The notes under the pieces are model-generated. The model searched no databases. It was not told the DNA's origin and saw only the letters and a list, made by a program, of their open reading frames with translations. This document shows, one piece after another, positions 27,942-34,566 of a stretch of 64,000 nucleotides of DNA. The position numbers were made by a program, and so were the translations under genes. This DNA is from Blastococcus sp. TF02A-35. Its GTDB lineage: Bacteria; Actinomycetota; Actinomycetes; Mycobacteriales; Geodermatophilaceae. Numbering within the stretch: position 1 is the stretch's first letter; each line of letters starts with the position of its first letter. The stretch covers positions 95,610 through 159,609 of the forward strand of contig NZ_SPQP01000004.1 of assembly GCF_004571075.1 (NCBI RefSeq), in the 5' to 3' direction.

Positions 27942-28535
27942 TCAGCCGGCGGAGGCCTGGCGGGCCGCCTTCGCTGCCTGCTTCTGCTCCTGCTTGAACG
28001 CCCGCACCTCCGCAAGCGACTCCGGTCCCGTGATGTCGGCGACCGAGCGCCGGGACCCGTCGGCGCCGTAGTCACCGGCGGCCTCGCGCCAGCCCGGCGG
28101 GGTCACGCCGTACTGCTTGCCGAGCAGCGCCAGGAAGATCTTCGACTTCTGCGCACCGAAGCCGGGCAGCGCGTTGAGCCGCTTCAGCAGGGTGGCGCCG
28201 TCCGGCCCGTCGGCCCACAGGCCGGCCACCTGGCCGTCGTACTGCTCCACCAGGGCGCGGCACACCTCCTGCGCCCGCCCGGCCATGGAGCCGGGGTAGC
28301 GGTGCAGGGCCGGCGGCCCCTGGAAGAGCCGGACGAGCTCCTCGGGGTCCGTGGCGGCGATCTGCTCGGCCGACAGCGTGTCCACGCCGAGCCGGTCGGC
28401 CAGCAGCCGCGGGGCCCCGAAGGCGCGCTCCATGGGGAACTGCTGGTCCAGCAGCATCCCGATCAGCAGCGCGAGCGGGTCGCGTCCGAGCAGCTCGTCC
28501 GCGGCGTCGTCCTGGGCGATGCGAAGGGTCGGCAC
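27942..28535 (-). CDS. HhH-GPD-type base-excision DNA repair protein
   Basis: A 197-residue protein of an HhH-GPD subgroup common in actinobacteria. LALLIGMLLDQQFPMERAF and LKRLNALPGFGAQKSKIFLA contain the helix-hairpin-helix. A catalytic lysine or aspartate of classical glycosylases is not obvious. The tail is Lys/Gln/Ala-rich. It may recognise damaged bases; the substrate is unknown. GTG 28535 gives the family start (PTLRIAQDDAADELLGRDPL) and lies six to seven bases behind CACGATT. Confidence 0.82.
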   Translation of the reverse strand: MPTLRIAQDDAADELLGRDPLALLIGMLLDQQFPMERAFGAPRLLADRLGVDTLSAEQIAATDPEELVRLFQGPPALHRYPGSMAGRAQEVCRALVEQYDGQVAGLWADGPDGATLLKRLNALPGFGAQKSKIFLALLGKQYGVTPPGWREAAGDYGADGSRRSVADITGPESLAEVRAFKQEQKQAAKAARQASAG

Positions 28536-28593
28536 GCCCGGAATCGTGCCCCACCCCGGTCCTGGAGCACCGACCCGGGCAGCGTCCCGGCGC

Positions 28594-29202
28594 CTAGAGC
28601 CCCCGCGCCACCCGCTCGAGCAGCCCGTCCAGCTGGGCCTCGCGCTCCTGCTCCGACAGCTCCTGCAGCGGGCCCTGCAGGCACAGCACGGCGAACCCGT
28701 GCACCGCGGCCCAGCAGGTGAGGTCCGCACCGGGACGTCGCTCGGCGGGCAGCTCTCCGGCCGAGACCATCTCGTCGAGCACGGTGGAGAGCACCCCGTA
28801 GGGGCCCTGGCCCGGTGCCCCCTCCTCCGGCCGGCCGCAGGCGAAGGCCGTGGCGAACAGGCCCGGCTCCGCGAGCGCGAAGTGCACGTACTCGCGGCCC
28901 ACGGCACGCAGCCGCGCGGCGGCGGGCCGACCGTGGTCGTCGGCGGGGAGGTCGGCCAGCCGGTCGCGCATCCGCTGCTCCAGCTCGGCCATGCCGCGCG
29001 AGGAGACCTCGGCGAGCAGGTCGTCCCGGTCCGCGAAGTGGCGGTAGGCCGCGTTGTGCGAGACGCCGGTACGCCGGGCGGCGTCGCGCAGCACGACCGC
29101 GTCGGCGCCTCCGGCCCGCGCCTGGTCGACGGCGGTGTCGATCAGCGCGGCCCGCAGGTTGCCGTGGTGGTAGCGGCGAGCGGCGCCGGGACCTTCGACC
29201 AT
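28594..29202 (-). CDS. TetR/AcrR-family transcriptional regulator
   Basis: A 202-residue regulator. The N-terminal helix-turn-helix is VVLRDAARRTGVSHNAAYRH inside an ALIDTAVDQARAGGADAV...FADRDDLLAEV frame; the C-terminal domain resembles WHG/TetR_C ligand pockets (FALAEPGLFATAFACG). It is divergent from the DUF4188 gene, which it probably represses. ATG 29202 was chosen (MVEGPGAARRYHHGN); ATG 29238 is the alternative. The 99-bp gap contains GTGTCCA repeated at 29210 and 29231, candidate operator parts. It is not part of the conserved sigA-sigB block of mycobacteria. Confidence 0.87.
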   Translation of the reverse strand: MVEGPGAARRYHHGNLRAALIDTAVDQARAGGADAVVLRDAARRTGVSHNAAYRHFADRDDLLAEVSSRGMAELEQRMRDRLADLPADDHGRPAAARLRAVGREYVHFALAEPGLFATAFACGRPEEGAPGQGPYGVLSTVLDEMVSAGELPAERRPGADLTCWAAVHGFAVLCLQGPLQELSEQEREAQLDGLLERVARGL

Positions 29203-29301
29203 GTTGACAGTGTCCACCTTCCGTGCTGTGGTGTCCATGTTGCCGGTGCCCACATCGGCGCTCCCCTCCTCCGCCTCCGCGCCACCGACAGGAGAACCGC
29301 C

Positions 29302-29808
29302 ATGAGCAGCACCGCACTCGCCGGCCGGGTGACCGCCGACGCACCGCCCGGCACGGTCGCCTTCCTCATCGGCATGCGGGTCAACCGGCTGCGCAAGGTC
29401 CGGCAGTGGCTGCCGGTCGCCACGGCGATGCCTCGGATGCTGCAGGAGCTGCTCGCGCAGCCCGACCTGGGGCTGCTCGCCGCCCGCACCTACGTCAGCG
29501 GGCGCATCGTGCTCACGGTCCAGTACTGGCGCAGCGCCGAGGACCTCGACCGCTACGCCCGCGCCCGGGACCACGCCCACCTGCCCGCCTGGCGGGAGTT
29601 CAACAAGCGGGTCCGGGACAACGGCGACGTCGGCATCTTCCACGAGACCTACGTCCTGGACCGCTCCGAGAGCGTCTACGTCAACATGCCCGCCGGCTTC
29701 GGCCTCGGCGGCGCCACCGGCCTGGTCCCCCTCGCCGCGCGCGGGCAGCGCGCGGCCCACCGGCTGGACGCCTCGGTGCCCGACGTCCCCGCCGTCGCCC
29801 CCTACTGA
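29302..29808 (+). CDS. DUF4188 domain protein (monooxygenase-like fold)
   Basis: A 168-residue protein. FLIGMRVNRLRKVRQWLPVA, TVQYWRSAEDLDRYARARD and GIFHETYVLDRSESVYVNMP are the DUF4188 signature, a dimeric alpha-beta-barrel relative of EthD/antibiotic monooxygenase folds. The reaction is unknown. ATG 29302 has AGGAGAA upstream. It is divergent from the TetR regulator and likely controlled by it; such pairs often respond to small toxic organic compounds (inference). Confidence 0.85.
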   Translation: MSSTALAGRVTADAPPGTVAFLIGMRVNRLRKVRQWLPVATAMPRMLQELLAQPDLGLLAARTYVSGRIVLTVQYWRSAEDLDRYARARDHAHLPAWREFNKRVRDNGDVGIFHETYVLDRSESVYVNMPAGFGLGGATGLVPLAARGQRAAHRLDASVPDVPAVAPY

Positions 29809-29841
29809 CCGGCGGGACCCGGGGGCCTGCCCCCCGACGCG

Positions 29842-29879
29842 GACCGGCCCCCGGCCGCGGCTGCGGTCGGGGGCCGGTC
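29842..29879. terminator. Bidirectional terminator
   Basis: GACCGGCCCCCG and CGGGGGCCGGTC form perfect 12-bp arms around an imperfectly paired centre. It lies between the stops of the DUF4188 gene (29808) and the xylanase gene (29893), which converge. Confidence 0.85.
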
Positions 29880-29892
29880 GGTGCGGCAGCGG

Positions 29893-32631
29893 TCAGCGAC
29901 GGATGGTGACCGTCACCGTGTCGGTGGCCGTGACCTCCGCCCCGAGGCTGTCGGTCATCGACATCGTGCACTCGAAGCGCGCGGTGCCGGCCGCGGTGGG
30001 CGTCCCCTGCAGGGAGAGGTTGCCGAACTGCCACGCCGAGTAGTCGCGCCTGGCCGCCTTCTGCACCGTCGCCGGCTTCGCGGTCAGCGACAGCGCACCG
30101 GCTCCGGGCGCACCGGCGTTGGTCTGCACGCAGCCGTACTCCAGCGTGCTGCCGAGCAGCTTCCCGGAGCCGATGTTGCCGAAGATGACGACGGGCGCGA
30201 CGGGCTTGCCCACCCTGCCCTGCACGGGCAGCCCGATGTTCACCTCCTGCACGAGCTTCGTGCGGGTGGCGGGTGCGGTGACCACCACGTCGAAGGTCAT
30301 CGGGTTGGCCTTGTTGCCGGCCTTGTCGGTCGCGGTGCAGGTGACCGTCGTGGTGCCGAGCGGGAACTGCGAGCCCGAGCGGGGCGAGCAGACCGGGGTG
30401 ACGGCACCGTCCCGCGTGTCACCGGCGACGACCGAGTAGGTGACCTTCGCGCCGTTGACGCTCGTCGAGGGAACCCGCACGGGGTCCTTGCCGGCGATGC
30501 GCGGGGCCAGCTGGTCGGCCGGACGCGGGGCGAGCCTGGCCGGGTCCACGATGCCCCAGTAGGCGGGGGTCACCTGCAGGTCGTCGTCGAAGGGCAGCGG
30601 CGCCTCCCACGGGCGGGCGGCCGGCCACGTCCGCAGCCAGCTGCGGGCGTTGCTGATGCCCCAGAAGGTCACCGACTCGATCGACCCCGAGTGCTTGCGG
30701 AGCACCTGGAACAGGTCGCGGTAGTAGTACCCGTTCTCCGTCTCCGACTCGGCCTGGTTCGCCATCCCGGGACGGTGCTGCGGCACCGTCCCGGCGCTGA
30801 CGTCGGCACCGTTGTTCTCCGCCGAGGTGCTGATGTCCAGCTCGGTGATGACCTGCAGCAGCGTCGGGTCGAGCTTCTCGACGGCGGTCAGCGAGTCGTC
30901 GAGCCACTGGACCGGGCGGGCGAAGTCCATGTGCGCCTGGTGGCCGACGCCGTCGATCGGGACGCCCCGCTGCATGAGGGCGGAGATGAGGGACAGGTAG
31001 TCGGCCCGCTTCTCCGGCATCTCGGAGTTGTAGTCGTTGATGAACAGCTTCGCCTGCGGGAAGTACTTGTCGGCGAAGCGGAACGCGTCGTCGACGAAGG
31101 TCTCGCCGAGCACCTGGAACCAGCGGCTGTCCCGCATGTCGTGCGGGTTGGCGTTGTCGCCGTCGGCGATGACCTCGTTCACGACGTCCCAGGCCCAGAT
31201 CGGGCTGGTGCCGTTCGGGTAGCGCGCGTTCACGTGGTCGGCGATCGCCTTGATGTGCGTCTCCATGCGGGAGCGCAGCAGCGCCTGGTCGGCCGGGCTG
31301 TTGGTCAGGTCGCGCTCCCCGTCCTTGAAGAACCAGGCCGGGGTCTGGGAGTGCCAGGCGAGGACGTGGCCGTAGACCTTCTCGCCGTTCCTGTCGGCGT
31401 AGTCGAGCAGCGCGTCGAGGTCACCGAAGGTGAAGGTGCCCTCCGTCGGCTGGATCTCGGCGGGCTTGCCGTCGTTCTCCGGGGTGATCGCGTTGAAGTG
31501 CTTCTGCAGCAGCTGGGAGGGCCGGCCGACGGTCTCGCGGGCGTCGACGGCGACGCCGACGTGCTCGAAGCCCTGGGCGCCGAGCACGTCCTTGAGCGCG
31601 GGGACGTCCTGGATCGGCGTCTCGGCGAACTCCTTCACCGTGACGTCGTCGATGAGGAAGCTCGCGCCGGCGGTCCCCTCGACGTAGAGCTGCGCCTTGT
31701 CGACCGGAGCACCCAGCGTGTAGGTCCCCTTCAGCTGGACCCACGCGGCATCGGTGACCACCGCGCTCGCGCCCGCGACGTTGTCGTAGCCCGTGGCGGC
31801 GCCGGCGCGGTCACGCTGGACCGAGGCCAGCAGCGAGGCGGAGCCCTGGCCGGGGGCCAGCTTCGCCCACAGGGAGACCTGCACGGTCTTGCCGACCGCG
31901 ACGCTCTTCGTGAGGTCGAGGACCGGGCCCTGCCAGGACTGCAGGCGGTTGGTCGCCAGCAGGCTCTGCGCCCCGCCGTGGGCGTCGGAGGTGACGACCT
32001 CCACCTTGGCGTCGCCCCGGGGGCCCCAGCCCTGCAGACCGCTCTCGAAGTCGGTGCTGACCGGCTGGACGGTGCCCGGCTCGGCCGGCGGCTGCGCCGC
32101 CTCGCCGACGATCTTCACGTCGTCGACGTAGAAGCTCTGGGTGGCGTCGGGGCTCTCGAGGTAGACCTCCAGCTCGGAGGTGGGCGCGGCGATCGAGTAG
32201 GTGCCGGAGAGCTTCGTCCAGCCGGCGTCGGTGACGTCGCCCTGCTGGATCCAGTCGTAGGCGGTCGCGCCGCCCGTGGGCGTGCGCTTCACCGCGAAGG
32301 TCACCTTGTCGGTGCCGCTGCCGGCGGGCAGCCGCACCCAGGCCTCCAGGCTGTAGTTCCCGGGAGGCATGAGCGAGAGCCCGTTCAGCCCCGGCCCCTC
32401 CCAGTTCTGGGTGCGGCCGGTGACGGCGAGGCTCTGCGCCCCGGTGCGGGCGGCGTCGGTCGTCGTCGCCACCTTCGCGCCACCACGGCCGTACCAGCTG
32501 CTGGTGCCGTTCTCGAAGCTCGTCTCGTGCACGGTGGCCGGAGCGGCTCCCGCGACGGGCGCCCCGATCACCGCCAGCCCGGCGGTCATGCCGAGGGCGA
32601 GACCCCCGGCGGCCAGACGACGTCCTGACAT
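29893..32631 (-). CDS. Secreted multidomain endo-1,4-beta-xylanase (GH10)
   Basis: A 912-residue secreted enzyme. Residues 1-30 are a signal peptide (MSGRRLAAGGLALGMTAGLA...GAAPA). Two carbohydrate-binding modules of the CBM4_9/CBM22 type follow (ETSFENGTSSWYGRGGAKV and STDFESGLQGWGPRGDAKV). GH10 runs from about 350 to 690: HVLAWHSQTPAWF, acid/base Glu in WDVVNEVIADG and nucleophile Glu in VITELDIS. After it come an HYR-type Ig-like domain (VTCTATDKAGNKANPM) and a C-terminal beta domain of unknown type. It cleaves xylan outside the cell. ATG 32631 follows GAGGGG; 26 extra upstream residues are unlikely. It looks inserted between core genes. Confidence 0.95.
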   Translation of the reverse strand: MSGRRLAAGGLALGMTAGLAVIGAPVAGAAPATVHETSFENGTSSWYGRGGAKVATTTDAARTGAQSLAVTGRTQNWEGPGLNGLSLMPPGNYSLEAWVRLPAGSGTDKVTFAVKRTPTGGATAYDWIQQGDVTDAGWTKLSGTYSIAAPTSELEVYLESPDATQSFYVDDVKIVGEAAQPPAEPGTVQPVSTDFESGLQGWGPRGDAKVEVVTSDAHGGAQSLLATNRLQSWQGPVLDLTKSVAVGKTVQVSLWAKLAPGQGSASLLASVQRDRAGAATGYDNVAGASAVVTDAAWVQLKGTYTLGAPVDKAQLYVEGTAGASFLIDDVTVKEFAETPIQDVPALKDVLGAQGFEHVGVAVDARETVGRPSQLLQKHFNAITPENDGKPAEIQPTEGTFTFGDLDALLDYADRNGEKVYGHVLAWHSQTPAWFFKDGERDLTNSPADQALLRSRMETHIKAIADHVNARYPNGTSPIWAWDVVNEVIADGDNANPHDMRDSRWFQVLGETFVDDAFRFADKYFPQAKLFINDYNSEMPEKRADYLSLISALMQRGVPIDGVGHQAHMDFARPVQWLDDSLTAVEKLDPTLLQVITELDISTSAENNGADVSAGTVPQHRPGMANQAESETENGYYYRDLFQVLRKHSGSIESVTFWGISNARSWLRTWPAARPWEAPLPFDDDLQVTPAYWGIVDPARLAPRPADQLAPRIAGKDPVRVPSTSVNGAKVTYSVVAGDTRDGAVTPVCSPRSGSQFPLGTTTVTCTATDKAGNKANPMTFDVVVTAPATRTKLVQEVNIGLPVQGRVGKPVAPVVIFGNIGSGKLLGSTLEYGCVQTNAGAPGAGALSLTAKPATVQKAARRDYSAWQFGNLSLQGTPTAAGTARFECTMSMTDSLGAEVTATDTVTVTIRR

Positions 32632-32694
32632 GTGAACCCCTCGCCCCGATCGTTCGGCGGGCCGTCGTGACCTCGCCGTGATGCAACCGAGGGG

Positions 32695-32746
32695 AGTGAA
32701 GCGGCTCACATTCTGTTACGTCAACGATTTCCATGGTTTTCGAAAC
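32695..32746 (-). promoter_or_regulatory. Xylanase promoter with TTTCGAAA palindrome
   Basis: On the minus strand TTGACG (32724-32719) and TTCACT (32700-32695) are 18 bases apart, placing the start of transcription about 57 nt before the xylanase ATG. Just upstream, GTTTCGAAAAC (32746-32736) contains a perfect TTTCGAAA core and lies in an AT-rich patch unusual for this genome. It may be the site of a xylan- or xylose-responsive regulator, compare CGAAA-TTTCG operators of actinomycete xylanases. The assignment is tentative. Confidence 0.45.
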
Positions 32747-32811
32747 TCTTGCGCGCAACAGGTCGCGGCGCCGCGGGGCGGCCCGCCGTGGCGGCACGGG
32801 AGAATGCCCAG

Positions 32812-33243
32812 GTGCGCGCCGTCGTGAGCCGAGTCAGTACAGCCGCTGTAACCGTCGACGGGGTCGTGGTCGGGGAGATCGGCCCCGGGCTGCTGTCACT
32901 GGTCGGAGTGGGCCGCGAGGACGACGCGGACGCGGCCCGGGCGCTGGCCCGCAAGATCCACGAGCTGCGCATCTTCCCCGCCGAGGGGGGCCAGGTGTCG
33001 GCCGCCGACCTGGGCCTGCCGGTGCTCGTCGTCAGCCAGTTCACGCTCTACGCCGACACCCGGAAGGGTCGCCGGCCGTCCTGGCAGGACGCCGCCCCCG
33101 GTGAGCTGGCCGAGCCGCTCGTCGACGAGGTGGTGGCCGAGCTGCGCCGCCGCGGGGCGACGGTGGCCACCGGGCGGTTCGGGGCGAGCATGCGGGTCTC
33201 GTCGGTCAACGAGGGCCCCATGACCCTGCTCCTGGAGGTCTGA
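32812..33243 (+). CDS. dtd: D-aminoacyl-tRNA deacylase
   Basis: A 143-residue DTD protein that removes D-amino acids (and glycine) mischarged on tRNA. The motifs are [36 protein letters not shown] and, at the C-terminus, [14 protein letters not shown] with the Gly-cisPro segment. GTG 32812 is six bases behind GAGAAT (leaderless) and gives the standard length. It precedes sigB, separated by 279 bp. Confidence 0.95.
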   Translation: MRAVVSRVSTAAVTVDGVVVGEIGPGLLSLVGVGREDDADAARALARKIHELRIFPAEGGQVSAADLGLPVLVVSQFTLYADTRKGRRPSWQDAAPGELAEPLVDEVVAELRRRGATVATGRFGASMRVSSVNEGPMTLLLEV

Positions 33244-33273
33244 CCTCGGGGAACGGCTCCGGCCGAATTACAT

Positions 33274-33299
33274 GTCTGGGACTCTGCGTCACCGGGTAT
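33274..33299 (+). promoter_or_regulatory. Candidate stress-type promoter in the 279-bp sigB leader
   Basis: GTCTG (33274-33278) followed after about 15 bases by GGGTAT (33294-33299) resembles SigB/SigF-class promoters (GTTT-N15-GGGTAT). It would yield a leader of about 215 nt to the sigB GTG. The match at -35 is imperfect. The leader also contains a small CCTGG-AACA-CCAGG hairpin near 33352-33365. Confidence 0.4.
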
Positions 33300-33522
33300 G
33301 TGCGGGTGACCGAAGACACTCCCTGTCGGTTTGCTGTCAAGGGTGGGTTCCTGGAACACCAGGCCCCCTGGCGACCGTTGTGCAGGGCGTACCACACCGG
33401 ACAGAGAAGAGCGGAACCGGCCGGACACCCCGGGCCCACCCGCTGAACGCCTGGATGACCTTCCGCCCGTCACCGACGCGGCGCGGATGCATCCGAATCC
33501 AAGGCAAGGACGAAGACCCATC

Positions 33523-34509
33523 GTGACGCTGCTGCAGTCTTCCCCCTCCGACTCGCTCGACGTGCGCGCCCCGCGCCGTGAGCCCGACGCCAGCGGTCTG
33601 GTCTCGACCGACCTCGTGCGCGTCTACCTGAACACCATCGGCAAGACCGCGCTGCTCACCGCCGAGCAGGAGGTGGAGCTCGCCAAGCGGATCGAGGCCG
33701 GCCTCTACGCCGAGCGGCTGCTGGACGAGAAGAAGGACCTCACCGCCGCGCGCAAGCGCGACTACAAGATCCTCGCCACCGACGGCAAGGCCGCCAAGGC
33801 GCACCTGCTGGAGGCCAACCTCCGGCTCGTGGTCTCCGTGGCCAAGCGCTACACCGGGCACGGCATGACCTTCCTGGACCTCATCCAGGAGGGGAACGTC
33901 GGCCTGATCCGCGCGGTCGAGAAGTTCGACTACACCAAGGGCTTCAAGTTCTCGACCTACGCCACGTGGTGGATCCGCCAGGCGATCACCCGCGCCATGG
34001 CGGACTCCGGCCGCACGATCCGGCTGCCCGTCCACCTGGCCGAGCAGGTCAACAAGGTGGTGCGCACCCGCCGGCGGATGCACCAGGAGCTCGAGCGCGA
34101 GCCCACCGCCGAGGAGCTCGGCCTCGAGCTGGACATGGCCGAGGAGCGCATCGTCGAGCTGCTCGAGTACAGCCGTGACCTGGTCAGCCTCGACCAGACC
34201 GTCGGCACCGACGAGGAGTCGCGCCTCGGTGACTTCATCGAGGACGCCGACGCCGCGGTCGCCGAGGACGCGGTCGCCTTCCAGATGATGAAGGGCGACG
34301 TCCGGCACGTGCTGGACACGCTCGAGGAGCGCGAGCGCGACGTCGTCGTCCTCCGCTTCGGCCTGGACGGCGGCCAGCCCCGCACGCTCGAGCAGATCGG
34401 CAAGCAGTTCGGTCTGTCCCGCGAGCGGGTGCGCCAGATCGAGCGGGAGACGATGGCCAAGCTGCGCGACCCGCAGCGCGCCGACGCCCTCCGCGACTAC
34501 CTGGCCTGA
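33523..34509 (+). CDS. sigB: Primary-like RNA polymerase sigma factor
   Basis: A 328-residue group 2 sigma factor, essentially SigA without the long N-terminus. Region 1.2 is [18 protein letters not shown]. Region 2 is nearly identical to SigA ([40 protein letters not shown]). Region 4.2 is [20 protein letters not shown]. It probably recognises promoters close to SigA's and serves stress or stationary phase. GTG 33523 ([15 protein letters not shown]) fits the family; AAGGA lies about 12 bases upstream. Located before ideR, as in Rv2710-Rv2711, though here two genes intervene. Confidence 0.94.
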   Translation: MTLLQSSPSDSLDVRAPRREPDASGLVSTDLVRVYLNTIGKTALLTAEQEVELAKRIEAGLYAERLLDEKKDLTAARKRDYKILATDGKAAKAHLLEANLRLVVSVAKRYTGHGMTFLDLIQEGNVGLIRAVEKFDYTKGFKFSTYATWWIRQAITRAMADSGRTIRLPVHLAEQVNKVVRTRRRMHQELEREPTAEELGLELDMAEERIVELLEYSRDLVSLDQTVGTDEESRLGDFIEDADAAVAEDAVAFQMMKGDVRHVLDTLEERERDVVVLRFGLDGGQPRTLEQIGKQFGLSRERVRQIERETMAKLRDPQRADALRDYLA

Positions 34510-34519
34510 CAGCCGCGCC

Positions 34520-34557
34520 ACGACGGGCCGCCTCCCCACCGGGAGGCGGCCCGTCGT
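34520..34557. terminator. Bidirectional terminator after sigB
   Basis: Perfect 17-bp arms (34520-34536 and 34541-34557) around a CACC loop, between the convergent stops of sigB and the acetyltransferase gene. Confidence 0.9.
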
Positions 34558-34566
34558 CGTTCCCGG

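Noticed and set aside
29203..29301. TTGACA (29204-29209) as -35 of the DUF4188 promoter
   Set aside because: No convincing -10 at 16-19 bases; the hexamer overlaps the TetR start region and may be chance.
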